Assembly (NCBI GenBank): GCA_003988855.1
Contig: QYAI01000093.1
Location: forward strand, 1 to 64,000
DNA: 64,000 nucleotides
Direction: 5' to 3'
From: Arachnopeziza araneosa
Taxonomy: Eukaryota; Ascomycota; Leotiomycetes; Helotiales; Arachnopezizaceae
A program made the translations under genes and the position numbers. The notes under the pieces were generated by a model, which saw nothing but the letters and a program-made list of their open reading frames with translations, did no database searches and was not told the DNA's origin. Below, one piece after another: positions 1 through 11,925 of the stretch (the first letter of the stretch is position 1; each line of letters starts with the position of its first letter).

Positions 1-57
1 ATTAGAGTGATTTATATCTTCATTTGCTCCTCTTAAGCTCGCGTATCAATCAAAATC

Positions 58-2232
58 ATGACACGTCCAAAACAGCCAAGCAAAGCGCTCGAATTAGCTC
101 AGCAGCTCGAACTAGCGGTTAACGAATACAATAGGCATGAAGACTCTTCTATTCGAAAGATTAGCAAGCAATATGGAGTCTCTTTGACGACGCTTAAAGA
201 TCGAATCAATGGTAACCAATCACGGAAAGCCTACGCAATAAAACGGCAGCGATTATCGCCAGCGCTTGAAAAGGTTCTAGAAGAGTGCTGTTTGCAACTC
301 GAGAGCTGGGGTGTACTAATGAGAATATGTCAGCTCCGCAAAATAGCAGAAGAATTGCTTGAAGCTAAAGGCGAAGATCTATTACGGAAGCTCTTAGGAA
401 CGAACTAAGTTCAGCAGTTTTTAAAGCGGTAGCCGCACCTAAAATCGATGTTTACCTCTTCTTTCGATAAGAATCGCTAGTTTGCAGAAGACTACGATAT
501 CTTCAAACATTTCTTCGAGCTATTCGCTAAGACGACACGCAAGTACAATATTGCCCAAGAAGATATCTATAACATGGATAAGAAAAGCTATATGATGAGT
601 GCTATTGGTCATATTCGCTGTATTGTTTCAAAAAAAGAATTAAAGAGGCTAATTACAACGCAAGATAGCTCTCGAGAATGAGTTACTATATGCGAGTGCG
701 TAAGTGCAGACGGAGCTGTTCTTAGTCTATAGATTATATTCAAAGGCAAAGTACAGCAGTCTAAATAGATGTCGACGCTTACAAGTCTTCGCCAAGGCGA
801 AGATGACATTAGTCATATCTGCACCTCAGAAAATAGCTAGACGAACAATGAACTCGGTTATTTATGGCTTAAAAAGAGCTTTAGGCCTGAGACGGCAAAA
901 AGGCAGAAAGGTAAATGGCGTTTGCTTCTTTAGGACTGTCATTCTTCTCATATTAGCACAAGAGCTGTTAAATATTGCATGGCTTATAATATTATACCTC
1001 TTTGCCTTCCACCTCATACTACTCATAAACTTCAACCTGCAGGTGTTAAGCTTTTTGGACCAGAAGCTACGCTATATAAGAATGCAATTGCTGCTAGAGC
1101 TCGTCCAGGTGCTAGTCACTATATTGATAAAATTGATTTTCTAGAGGTTTATCACGAAATTCGACTAAAAGCTCTATACAAGAGGAATATTAAGCATGCA
1201 TAACAAGCTGTAGGCTTATTTCCATGGAATCCAGACTTCGTTCTCTCTTCTTTATATCGGCCAATTACTCCTCTAGATTTTGCTACTTTACAACTTCCTT
1301 GTTACGATCACGTTCTAGGCTCAAGGGAGAGAGGGTGGTACATCGAGTACGCTACCGAGTGGTAGGACTCAGCATGTACGAGTCACGTGACAGTATCCTC
1401 AGTATCATTAGTGATGATACAGATGATACAAATGATACAGAGGATACGACAGGCAGGAAGCTACTATATAAGACTTGGTCTACGACCATTAGATAGGAGC
1501 TTTGTGCTCAACTCAAATTAAGTATCTGAATACTTGGTAACAAAGCTACAACAACCACATACCTTGCGTGTACCGTTACTATCTCAGTACCCACTGCTAC
1601 CCAGAGAAAGCAACCGTTACATTCCTCTCGCCGAATTCCTAAGCAAGACGCCATATGATCTTCAATCAATCAATCGCTTTGCCCAAGCAGTTCAGGATAG
1701 CAAAGTAGATCAGTTAACTAGTATTGAAAAGCTCCTGAAAGCTGCACAGTTTTCTCTAGCAAAAGCTACTGTTCTCGATGTTCAAAACAAGGATCTTGTC
1801 GAGGCTAGAAAACAAGAACTAAGGAAAAAGAGCCAATTAGCTGGTGATCTAGGGAAAGCACGAGTACTAGGTAGAGAAGAAAAGCTAGAAGCTTTGAATC
1901 AGCGCTATGAAAGGTTCTTCGAGAAGCTTTGGAAAGGAGAAGGAGGTATCGGTAGGATCGCTCTCGACGTTTTTAGCTGGAATTCTCAGAGAGCTAAGAA
2001 GAGTCCAAAAAAGAGTCTAAAAAAGAGTCCAGAAAAGAAGCCTATTGCTCAACTCCAGCTTCCGACTTCGAGTTCGAATCCGAGCCCAACACAGCTAGTT
2101 TTTGAGAACCTAGTACCACCAAATCAGCTTCCAAAATCTACCTTACTTCCTCTTCGAACTAAAGAGCCAATCAAACGTCGGAATAGGAAGATAGAGCTGC
2201 GGATTAAAGAGAAAGAAGTTGAGGTTGAATGA
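58..2232 (+). pseudogene. Decayed pogo/Fot1-type DNA transposon transposase
   Basis: Remains of one transposase read in pieces. 58-408 keeps the N-terminal helix-turn-helix part (KISKQYGVSLTTLKDRI) and the start of the CENP-B-type domain. About 490-1200 keeps the DDE core: NMDKKSY (first Asp), DCHSSH (second Asp) and the LCLPPHTTHKLQP block. 1534-2232 keeps the basic C-terminal tail with GKARVLGREE. The core frame is cut by several stops, among them SRE-stop-VT and ENS-stop-TNNELG, where the family has Trp (TGG to TGA or TAG). The residue after LQP, normally LDV with the third catalytic Asp, reads AGV, so the enzyme is dead. The G-to-A type stops suit RIP, but I could not measure this. The left end may lie outside the window; I found no clear terminal inverted repeats. 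Confidence 0.85.
1300..1542. mobile_element. Possible solo LTR inside the transposon
   Basis: A 243-bp stretch starts TGTTAC and ends GTAACA, an inverted pair like LTR ends. It holds a TATA-like CTATATAAG near 1463-1471 and a TCACGTGA motif near 1382, and interrupts the transposase between its core and its C-terminal tail. It contains GATGATACA-type short repeats near 1413-1450. I see no target-site duplication, so this is tentative. Confidence 0.3.
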
Positions 2233-3737
2233 AGTTGAAGCTACTACTATACCTGTCAAAACAAGGTCTGGAAGGGTAGTTAAGTCAAAAAAGAGGTAGC
2301 TTACGTATTAGATTTTTATTTCAAAATGTACTTTTAGGATTCTACCCGTATTTACAATTATTTTAATCGATATTATACAAAAATGCGATTATTTTTGGTG
2401 GAGTTAGGTATATTCTTGATTGAATAAGTTGTTTTGGTTGGGCGGTTGTCCCGTGAACCCGAGTACTCTTATACCAGTTCGTCAATTTGACTTTATGAAA
2501 AATCACAACAATTCGTCAATAATAGTAGTATCTTATCAACTCTACCGTCATTCATAAACACTGATTTACAATATAACTATTCCGCTAGATTAACCTCTTC
2601 TTATCATAGTTAATATCGTTCTCGTGTTCGGGAGCAATTACCCCTTACAACACTCTTAAATTGTACCCTAAACACGCACCTAACCTCTTGTATTGCACCA
2701 AAGACTCTAAACTACTCTTGTAGATAACAGCCAGACTTGACCAACAAAGATATAACAGCGCCAGATTTATCATACTGTCATAGCAAAAACTCGTAATATT
2801 AAGGTCTCCCGGGGATAAACAAGACTTTCCTCTCCCACGACAGAATTAACTTGATTTTCGACTTTTCTAGTTCGATATCTCTCTAGCAAGCGTGCTCCAA
2901 ATCCCCCCCCCCCCCAAAAAAGTATCAANGNGAGGCTCTTCCGTCCTTATATCTTTCGAGCATTATAGCAGTGCAGATGGATGCTCCGGACCGTGCAGGT
3001 CACTACTCGTCGTGCGTGGATCGGGGTGCTAGTCATAAACGGGCATGTCTTAGATGAGTGGTAGAGATGAGAGACGAACGGTCTGGAATAGGGCGCGTTG
3101 TGTGGACCTTCGTCTAGAAGATTGTTAGAAGATTGCTGAAGATTATTGGAAGATTATTGTACAATCGCAAAGTGCAACAGAACTGTAGGAGACGCGTGGC
3201 TTGATTTGAATACTCGTACCTCTAGCACTACCAACGTATCAACGGGGAGGTCTTCGCAACCACTCTGCAAAGTGACGATCCCAATACTCAGATCGCGCAA
3301 GGCAGTACCAGCAGGTGCTTCTTAGAAAACAAGTAAAAGCAGATTAGCGTTTACTGAAGAGGGAGGAAGTTTGTGGTGTTCAATAACCATATGGAAATAC
3401 TTACCCGCAGAATTAAGTACTCTTCAGAACTCAAACAAGAAATAGTAAGTGAACTTTCTTCTCAAGGCCAAAGCTAGAAGTTTAACATAAGAGCTCTAGT
3501 TATGTTTCCGGAGGATAGTGGTTGCTAGTCAAGATATTTTCAAAAACCAGGAAGGAGAGTAGACGACGGTTTCGTAGTAAAGCTTTTCTTTTATCTATGT
3601 TTACGTCCATGACCGATGCCATCGCGAACCCATCCAAACGCCAAAACACAAAAGCCGACCTTGACCCATTTTTACAGTATATACAATTGTCTATGTCCTC
3701 TTCTAACCTCATAAATAGTACAGTAGAGTAGTATTCA
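2233..3737. other. Gene-free region with C-run and N bases
   Basis: No convincing ORF on either strand. It holds a 13-base C run (2903-2915) followed by six A and two unresolved bases (N at 2929 and 2931), and near 3115-3160 a short imperfect tandem repeat of the unit AGAAGATTGTT. It lies between the dead transposon and the 3' end of the permease gene. Confidence 0.7.
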
Positions 3738-5725
3738 CTACAAACTCTGGCTGTTTCTCTTATCCGTAGGCATGATCGGTCTCTCAATGATGGGGCCATG
3801 ATAATTCTTACGGCCACTAATGCCATAAAATCCTAATCCTAAGATCACAGCACCTCCAAATACCAAAACAGACCAGTTCATCGAGAGAAGAGTCACGGGA
3901 ATGGCGGGTGGGAAGAAGGAGAAGACGATAGAGATGGCAAGATAAATAATGGAGAAGATATTGATCAAGATGCCGAAACGACCGAGGGACCATGGACCCC
4001 ATGTGATGGACGACGGGCGCTGAGTCCGCTTCATGGCGAGGAGAGTGATGGGAATGAGGTAGGAAGTGAACAGGCCAGCGATGGTGAGGGAGACGATGGC
4101 ATTGAAGGCGACGCTCGATGCGATGTTGATGATGCAGATGACAGCCGTAACGGTGGCGCAGAAGAAGACGGCATTCAATGGGAGTGCTGTACGTACGTTG
4201 ACCTATGTTGCAATAGTGAATCAGCCTCGCAATCTACGACATCACAATCCGGTTCGATTTGTACTTACATGAGACAGGAACCTTGAAAATGGGAGACCTT
4301 GATCACGGGCAAAAGCCCATGTTTGGCGGGACGCAGAAGCTAGAAAGCCGAATGTTGCACAGATCACGAGGATGATTAGTATGGCGGACATTGCAGACGT
4401 AGCTCCATTGCTTTCGGTAGCATTCAAAAATACTTCCATAAAGTCATAGCCAGTTGGGGACGTCAGGGCAGTCTCAAGATCTCCTATACAGAAGCAAAGG
4501 GCGATCACAATTGCAAAGCCCAAAGATCCGTTAAGCAAGACTGTGCTGATCATACACCATGGGACGACTGTGGAAGCATTCGTGACTTCTTCAGCCATAT
4601 GAATTGGCCCATCGTAGCCTTGAAGATGGGTAAGCAGCGAAAGCGAAAATTGATTCTAGGATGGCTTACCGATGAACGGAAGATTGGAGCTGATCAATCC
4701 AACAAAAAATGCCAGTCCACCTGACTGATAGCCTGACGTTTGTGCGGGACTCACGAAGTTTACAAAAACATCCGCTGCGTCGCTATGAGGCGCAAGATAT
4801 ACCAAAGGGATCAGCACGGCAAAAAATCCGAGAGTATGGATGATCAAAATGAAGCTAGGCACTGTCAGCTGCGGCTATCAACAAAGGGGGACGGACTGGT
4901 CTTACCCTTCAATCTTGGGCAAAAATCTTGCACCAATAGTATTCACGATCACGACCAAAACAAGCGCGGCCCACATGAGGAGTGTTCCTTGCCATCTCGG
5001 AGCATCGTAGTTCGAATCATTGATGACCAAGAGTCCTTGAATCATGGTTGCACCAAAGAAGACTCCTGCAGCACTGTTCGCGTTCCATCCGATAGTTGAG
5101 ACCCATCCAGTGATCCAGCTGAGGAAAACCGAATACTTCTTTGGCGCGAGCATAGCAACAAAGTGGTACTGTCCACCAGATGTCGGGAACCTAGGGGAAG
5201 GTTAGAGATAATGGGGGAGTGAGACTTGGTTTTGGAGCAGCGTACATAGAAACCAATTCTGCAAGAGATGCAGCGGTTGCCAACGACCCAAGGATCGAGA
5301 TGATGAAGGTATACACCAAGGTGACGGGACCTCCATTAATCAAGGCAGTACTGTTGGCGCTATATCTGAAATCAGCAAATGCTCCCATCCGATGGAGATG
5401 ATGGGCTATCGTACAAAAAGACGGCTTCCCAAGTACACATCATAGTGGTGGTGAAGCCTATCAATGAGGGGTTAGAGATAGCCAAGGATCCAAGAGGTAC
5501 GGTTTACCTAGCATGGAAACAAAGCCAAAATTTCTCTAATGGATGGTTAGAAGATGGCCTCAATTTAGTTTCTACGCAGAGACATACGTTTAACTGTTGT
5601 TTCTTGCCAATCTCAGCCATATCAGCTCGATCCTGAGCCGTCAGGCCGGGTCTTGAGGTTGAGGAGACATGCTGCTGCTCGATCGGACTCTCCACAATGG
5701 ACAATTCTCCGTCTTTGAAAGGCAT
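3738..5725 (-). CDS. GABA/amino-acid permease (APC family)
   Basis: Plasma-membrane transporter of the amino acid-polyamine-choline superfamily, closest in feel to fungal GABA/choline permeases; the substrate is not certain. Eight exons can be spliced in phase: 5588-5725, 5508-5535, 5415-5457, 5246-5365, 4906-5190, 4670-4854, 4269-4618, 3738-4202, giving 537 aa, normal for the family. Landmarks are a hydrophilic N-terminus, RNFGFVSMLGF, TWEAVFLYSANSTALINGGP, SLAELVSMFPTSGGQYHFVA, AGWNANSA-like GWNANSAAG, then FIGYDGPIHMAEEVTNA, a segment typical of the GABA-permease branch. About 12 membrane segments follow the family pattern. Exons 2 and 3 are only 28 and 43 bp, so gene finders may miss them. 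It is divergent from the receptor gene at 7217. Confidence 0.9.
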
Positions 5726-7216
5726 GATGGATGGGTATCAGAGATGAAGCAGAAGAAGACAGCAAGAGAATGAAATAAAGAGAGGGAAGGAGAGAGGAGA
5801 GAAGATGCTGGAGAGAGGATGCTCGAGGACAGAGGGTTGCCCTGAGTGCTTGCTTCGCGTCGACCTGATACCGAAAGTCTAAAACATGAATCAAGGAAGG
5901 AGAGGAGGAGTTTCTCGAGACATGGTATGCAGGGCGATGCTGGATAGGGAAAGGCCGCCTATTGCGGAAGAAACGGGAGAAGGGACCAGCATGAGGAGGG
6001 AAAAGGAAAAGGAAAAGAGAAATGGATAGATGAAGACGATATGAGGGCGCAGGAGCCCCTGTGGCTCGCAGCAGATGGCGCAAGGAGCAGGCAGGACGGG
6101 CGGTGGAGGGAGATAAGACGAGATAGGTACAGTACAGTACAGTACAGTACAGTCCAGTACAGTATACTGTAAGTAGTACTGTACGGTAGGGTGGTGTGTT
6201 TTTGGCAGGTGCTCGCTTACTCAGTGGCAGCAACGCCAGCGCTGTTTTCGTATTATGACTGGCTCGTTAGCTGGGTGGGGGTGAAGCCCCATGGTACCGT
6301 CATCCGACAACTTCGATGCAGAATTACTCACGATGCCAATCAGCCGGCCTTGTTGTCATCTTCCATCCAGGCACACGGTTCCTAGACCACGGGACGGCCC
6401 CTTGCCAAACCACACAGACTTCCTCGACTTGCACCACAGACATCTCGCTTCGACTTCCTTTTGGCCCTCGGGAAGGGATCCCTTGGCTGGCCTCCTCGCC
6501 CTTCGCGATGTGGACGCCTTTAGGATCTCGACCGAGACCTCATCGAAGTGCGCGACCCTGCCCGCTGTGCCACACCCTGCTCTTCTTCTTCTTCTTCTGC
6601 CCAGTCTCTTGCTGCCTGCCTGCGAACCAAATCACCGTCTCCCAGGAGATGGGCGGAAAAAGGTCCGTCATCATGGAGGGAGCCATTCAGGAAGGCATAC
6701 AGCTCTAATGCTCCCTATGCGACCATCTCAACCAAGGCCCGAGATGAGCTCCCATCACCTTCGCCTGCGACCAACCAAGACGTGCATCTGCAAGTCCTTG
6801 CAGTTGACGGCACATCACAGCTGCATGAGAATCGAAACCCCACGCCCCGAGGTGAAACATTTGACGGAACTTTCACCACTCCAGTCCTAGGGAGCCATGC
6901 AACTTTTCGATATCGCAAATCTGCACTATCCGTACCGTGGTCGAGGGAAAACGCTCTAGTTCCGCCCATGGTCGACGCCGCGAGAGAGGTGTCGTATCCA
7001 GGAAGGATTCTACCTAGCCACAGGGTCCTCGATACGCCATTGGCGTTTCTTCCCTCTCCCACTCATAAAGTCACCCTCTTCAGAGCCCCCCACTGACCGA
7101 CACTCGCTTTGCCTCCAGTTTGTTTATGTTGCCGTCTGGTTTCGTCGGTTTTCAGACCGATCCTTTGCTTCACACCACTGAATCTCGACCTCTTCTCCTT
7201 CCAGGTCGAATTCACC
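5726..7216. promoter_or_regulatory. 1.5-kb shared upstream region of permease and receptor
   Basis: Divergent intergenic region. ORFs on both strands here look like chance frames in CT/GA-rich sequence and match no family I know. A GTACA microsatellite lies at 6126-6186. CT-rich tracts just before 7217 look like a fungal promoter or 5' UTR. Confidence 0.5.
6126..6186. repeat. GTACA microsatellite with inverted tail
   Basis: Five to six tandem GTACA units followed by CCAGTACAGTATACTGT and AGTACTGTACGGTA. The unit and its inverse can pair, so the stretch could fold as a hairpin. It sits about 400 bp upstream of the permease start. Confidence 0.8.
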
Positions 7217-8554
7217 ATGGCAGGTAATACGAAACCACACGTTGTAATCACGCCCGATGACCATGGCCCGATCCTAGCCATCGTGACCTGGTTCTTCATG
7301 ACCATGATGATCTTTGCGGCCATCTTCAGACTGGTCATCAAGCTCTTCGTCAGGAGAAGATTGGAATTCGATGATTACACTGTGTGCGCAGCGTTAGTAC
7401 GTCGTCTCCAAAACTTCTGCTCTGCCAAGCAACATCTAACATCTATGCTAGCTTTTTGGTGTGGCACAATCAATCGTCATCTCTGTATCGTTAAGAGATG
7501 GCCTGGGCAAGCGCAAAGACATTCTCTCGCCCCAAAACTTGACGAGCATCGAACAAGTTAGTAGCGAAACTTCGCAGCCAGTCATCATAATGTTGACTTC
7601 TATGTAGACTCTATACGCTTCCGACCTCCTGTTTGTAATGGCGTGCGGTATGGCCAAAGTGTCGATTCTCATGCTCGTCAGACGCCTAGTTGTATCCAAG
7701 ATACATAGGATGGTATCAAACATTTCAATTGGTGTCGTGATCGCCTGGATGACAGCGTCCTTCCTTGCGCTCGCTCTACAATGCGGCGTATCTCACCCAT
7801 GGGCTTTGCAGACTGGAAAATGTATGGATAAGGTGAGGCAATCTTCCTCGTGCTTGAGAGAAGTATACTGACATCTTCCAAGTTTGTCTTCTGGGCCGCC
7901 ATTTCACCGATAGATATTATCACAGAGCTTGTGGTCATGACCCTTCCAGTCTTCATGATCATTCCCATCCAACTTGTCTTTTCTAAAAAGGTGGCAGTCG
8001 TGCTTGCTTTCGCCTTCCGTATTGGGTATGTTACACTGGTCGGCTTCTTTGGGTTGTTTGTATTGACATTAAACAACAGGGTTATCATTCTTATCATCAT
8101 CCGCCTGTGTTACCTACACTCTTACTACCACGCTCCTGACTTCGTTTTTGATTTTGTCACAAGTGGTGTCGCTACACAAGCGCTGATCAGCGTCTCAATC
8201 ACAACCGCCTGTGTTCCAGCCCTCAAGCCTTTCCTCGATAGCTTCGATTCTGGCGCGCTTAACGTCGGGCTCAAGCGCTCAACGGGGAATGGCTTACACA
8301 GCTACGAACTACAACAGAGTAACGGACAATCAAGGAACAAGACAAACAACAGTCTAGGGTCGATGTCTCGAGAAATAGAGGGTCCGCGATATTTGGCAGC
8401 AATCACCGGCAACCGGCGAAAGACCAGCTTTGATTCTGGACAGAGCGATGAGATGATCATCAAACGTACGCATCAGTGGACGGTTCAATATGATCTTACC
8501 GAAACCACTCTAGAGTCGGCTCCAAGCAGTACTGGTGGAGGAGCAGAGCTTTAG
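7217..8554 (+). CDS. PTH11-like / fungal rhodopsin-domain 7-TM protein
   Basis: Integral membrane protein of the large fungal PTH11-like receptor family; the ligand is unknown. Exons 7217-7396, 7452-7556, 7608-7832, 7883-8025 and 8080-8554 join in phase to 375 aa. The N-terminal helix carries RLVIKLFVRRRLEFDDYTV, the DDY motif after the first or second TM being typical. Next come SLRDGLGKRKDILSPQN, HPWALQTGKCMDK and the last-helix motif ACVPALKPFLDSFDSG, followed by a hydrophilic cytoplasmic tail of about 100 aa. It lacks an N-terminal CFEM domain, so it is the CFEM-less type. The ATG at 7217 has a good context (CACCATGG). It shares its upstream region with the divergent permease; whether they are co-regulated is not visible. 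Confidence 0.85.
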
Positions 8555-9379
8555 CCGCAACCCATGTTTACACACACCGTGGGCAGTCGGGTTGGGCTGT
8601 TCGGGATGGGTAGGAGTGTGGACTGTTCTGCAAGAATGTTCGAACTCGTTGCGGACTGAATAGAAACCTAGTCTCCCAGGGAAGAAGGAGCTAGGTTGAT
8701 GTGGACAGCACTGACCTGTCCCGGTCAGGAAGGGATGTCGCTTACCGCATCTCACCTTGCAGTTTGTATATTTTGGAGCATGTCGATGCGTTTTGAAGTA
8801 CCGGTAGAAAAACGGTTTATGAATTGATGGAGGCGAATGGCGTTGGGTTGGTTTCGGTTCTAAATACTCCTGTATTCTCAAGGTTCTGAGGCTTTTGGAT
8901 TTTTCCGTTTGGGTCAGGGGGGCAGCAGACGACGAGCATGCGGCACATGTTGAAGAATCTAGATGCGGCTTGGGACGGTAGAAACGGATACCTACCAGGC
9001 ACGGGAGGATTTGTACTTGTAGAGAGAAAGTCTGTGCACGACCAAGTAGATTCCAGTAGCTACGGGACGCTGCGGGAAGAGAGCGGCACGACACGAGGTC
9101 CCTGAGAAATGCAGTGAAGTTTTGTAACACGAGGTGGCCCAATGGGGCAGGTCCTGATTTGGGTTAGATAGATAGCGAGCAATCAATCAATGCATCTCGA
9201 GTGCTCCATCTGCTGGGACCTGGATGGCCGATGAGTGGGAAAAGGCCGCGTCGGACAGATTGAGGATGGGCCTATGAGAGGGAAGCGTGGGAATTGAAGC
9301 CGTATTATTTCATGCAGATCCGGCCTGTACCTTGCCTTGACTCTCGTCCCTTCAACGCTGCCAGATAAACCATCACAGA
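8555..9379. other. Intergenic, no gene seen
   Basis: 3' flank of the receptor gene and promoter of the acetyltransferase. Minus-strand ORFs here have no recognisable domain and unusual composition; I regard them as chance. Confidence 0.6.
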
Positions 9380-10446
9380 ATGGCAGAGTTCCACCCCGCC
9401 CATCGCCCAACCTACACGCCGGCCCAGATCCAGCAGTACTACGAGACCATCAAACTCCCCCAGTCTTATCGCATCACCGATGTCTCTCACATCGCCCACG
9501 ATGCTGAGAAGAGCCTGAAATTCCTGACCCTGCTTCAGAGACATCAGCTGGCAAATGTCCCCTTTGAGAATCTCGAGCTGCACTACTCCTCTCACCACAC
9601 CATCACGCTTGATCCCGAACATCTGTTCCACAAGATCGTCGAGCGGAACAATGGTCGCGGTGGTTATTGTATGGAGAACAGTGGCCTGTTTGGCACTGTT
9701 CTGAGAAGTCTGGGCTTTGAGGTGAAGTCTATCGGCGCAAAGGTGAATGAGGCAGTCCAACCCATGGCTGCAAAGAAGAGTTGGAAGGGTCCGATCTATG
9801 ATGGCTGGTGAGTTCCCAAACCCATGCACCAGATTTTTAACCACACACGACAAAAGTATCCCTTGAACCGAAAACATCACTAACAAACTCCAGGAACCAC
9901 ATGCTCAACATCGTCACCATCTCCGGGACCAAGTACCTCCTAGACGTTGGATTCGGCTCCAGCGGCCCTACGCAGCCACTTCCCCTGACCGAAGACCGCA
10001 TCATCACCAACGTCGGGAGTCAAGAAGTACGATTGATTTACGCACCCATCCCCGACTTCTCCTCCCCGTCCCCGGCACCCCTCTGGCAGTACCAACACCG
10101 CAACAGCTCTGACCAACCCTGGACGCCCACCTACGCCTTCAGCGAGCTGGAGTTCACCCCGCGGGATTTCATCATGATGAACCACTTCATGAGCACCCAC
10201 CGGACCAGCTGGTTCACGTATCTCGTCGTCTGCGTCAGGATGGTCATGGACGAGGAGGGCGTCATCGTGGGTGACGTGACGTTGTTCGGGAACGAGGTCA
10301 AGAAGAGGGTCAAGGGCGTTAGCGAGACGTTGGCCATCTGTGAGAGCGAGAAGGAGAGGGTGGATGCGTTGAGGGAGCATCTGGGTGTCAAGCTGAGCAA
10401 GGCAGAGACGGAAGGGATCACGGCCATGATCAGTGAGATTCCGTGA
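9380..10446 (+). CDS. Arylamine N-acetyltransferase (NAT family)
   Basis: Cytosolic acyl-CoA:arylamine acyltransferase. Two exons, 9380-9807 and 9894-10446, give 326 aa. All three catalytic residues are visible: Cys in RGGYCMEN, His in WNHMLNIV (the Trp codon is split by the intron), and Asp in LLDVGFGS. PFENLELH and the PRDFIMMNHFMSTH segment are also standard for the family. Some fungal NATs use malonyl-CoA and detoxify plant benzoxazolinones; nothing in this sequence decides the acyl donor. The C-terminal quarter (about residues 250-326) is charged and less conserved. Confidence 0.93.
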
Positions 10447-11090
10447 GGTGGTGGAGACGGGGTCTAGAGAGTTATCTATATGTTTTAGACGGGTAGAGAG
10501 ATACATGACTGATAAATGAGAGACGAATCATTTGCTACTCAACACGCCGCTTTTATCCCGTTCCTGACGTCGTGAAGCGTCAAGTCAACAGTTCAAATAG
10601 TCTAACCCAAGAATATGCACTAAATATTTATCTAAAGCAGTAATCTCAAACTCAAATCCCTCTCACGTATATCTTCACGACCTCATCAACCCCATCTCCC
10701 CACACTCACATCACCATGCAACCAGCCAGCCTCCGACTCTCATCCACGGCTTAGATTTAGAGATGCTCGAGAGGGGAGAGGAGGAAAAAGGATAGCGCAA
10801 GGATGTGTTTGTGCAGAGAGAGGAGAGGAGAAAGAGAGACTGCCTTGTGGAAAAGATGGTGTTGATATTCAAGCCCACTCCTCCTCCCCTCTCCTCCCCG
10901 TCTCGCACCCCTCTAGGGTAAGCTAAGCCAAGCCACAATACCAGAAAAACCAGGACCCCACCACGCGCGCCTGTCGCGTCTCTCTCCCATCCCTCCAGAT
11001 GCACACCTTCAGATGCACACCTTGCAAGCACTCGCCCAAAATCAACCCATTCATTTCAATCCAACGCAGACCAGAGCAACTCCTCCAGAG
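10447..11090. other. Intergenic between NAT and DAD1
   Basis: Purine-rich minus-strand ORFs only; no gene seen. It contains the 3' flank of NAT and CT-rich promoter sequence of DAD1. Confidence 0.6.
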
Positions 11091-11589
11091 ATGTCCACCA
11101 CGCGCCCCCCAGCCGCGGCATCCACATCCACGCCGGCAGGACAAGCACACCACACGTACTTTGAGCAGCAGCGCGAGTTGCTCGTGCGCGAGATCGCGGT
11201 TGTACGTCTACCTCCCTCCAATCCCTCCCCCCCCTCTTCCCCTCCGCCTTCCCCTTCCCTTTCCCCATCCCGAGCCGAGACTGACAGCGCAGAGTTTCGA
11301 GCATGTCCTGGCCAACATCAACAAGCTGAACCGTAGCCTGGAGGGCGTCATAGCCGTGAGTCTCGGTCCGGCGATCGTGGGTGCGGTGGGGTGGAGCTGA
11401 TCGCGGTGCGCGTAGGTCGGCAACGAATTCAGTTCCGTCGAGGCGCTGTGGTCGCAGTTTGAGAATGTGATGGCCAAGGATCCGGATGCCGAGGCGGAGG
11501 AGAAGAATGCTGAGGATGGGGAGGATGAGAGAGAGGAAGATACGACGGCGTTGGAGGAGAGGAATAATGGGCACGAACATAGGCGGTAG
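11091..11589 (+). CDS. dad1: DASH/Dam1 complex subunit Dad1
   Basis: Kinetochore protein of the ring-forming DASH complex that couples chromosomes to spindle microtubules. Exons 11091-11201, 11293-11355 and 11416-11589 join in phase to 115 aa. The core reads YFEQQRELLVREIA, then FEHVLANINKLNRSLEGVIA and VGNEFSSVEALWSQFENVM, the hallmark Dad1 sequence, followed by an acidic tail. The intron 1 and 2 positions interrupt this core, so no single frame shows it. The short Pro/Thr-rich N-terminus before YFEQQ is usual in filamentous fungi. Confidence 0.93.
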
Positions 11590-11925
11590 AATTGACTTGA
11601 TGGCGTTGGAGGAGTTATGATACCCACGGGCACGAGAGATTCACGATTTATATGATATTTTGTTTGGTTACGAGAAAATTCATGATACATAAGAAAACCC
11701 CAGAGGTGCATAATGCACATGCCAGCACAAGTCCTATTAATGCAGACAAGAATACCACAGATCAAGAAGGATAGAATTTCCATGGTAGGAACACAAGACT
11801 CTACAACAACATGCTGCCAGGCCGAAGCTCATCTGTATATGCAGATCCCCAGCCAATTCGCTAGCGCTCCGTGTTATGCGGTCATAGGTCATATTGAAAT
11901 CGTAACAGTCGTGGAAGGAAGGTGT
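11590..11925. other. Convergent 3' region of DAD1 and RHO4
   Basis: Short convergent intergenic stretch; nothing beyond presumed 3' UTRs. Confidence 0.6.

Noticed and set aside
5622..6233. 203-codon minus-strand frame upstream of the permease
   Set aside because: Low-complexity Ser/Leu/Pro frame in CT-rich sequence covering the permease start; contains the GTACA repeat; no domain.
6291..7096. Overlapping + frames before the receptor gene
   Set aside because: Three overlapping frames of similar quality, none with family features; likely 5' UTR/promoter.
8510..9142. 210-codon minus-strand frame
   Set aside because: Overlaps the receptor's 3' end, Cys/Ser/Pro/His-rich, no domain.
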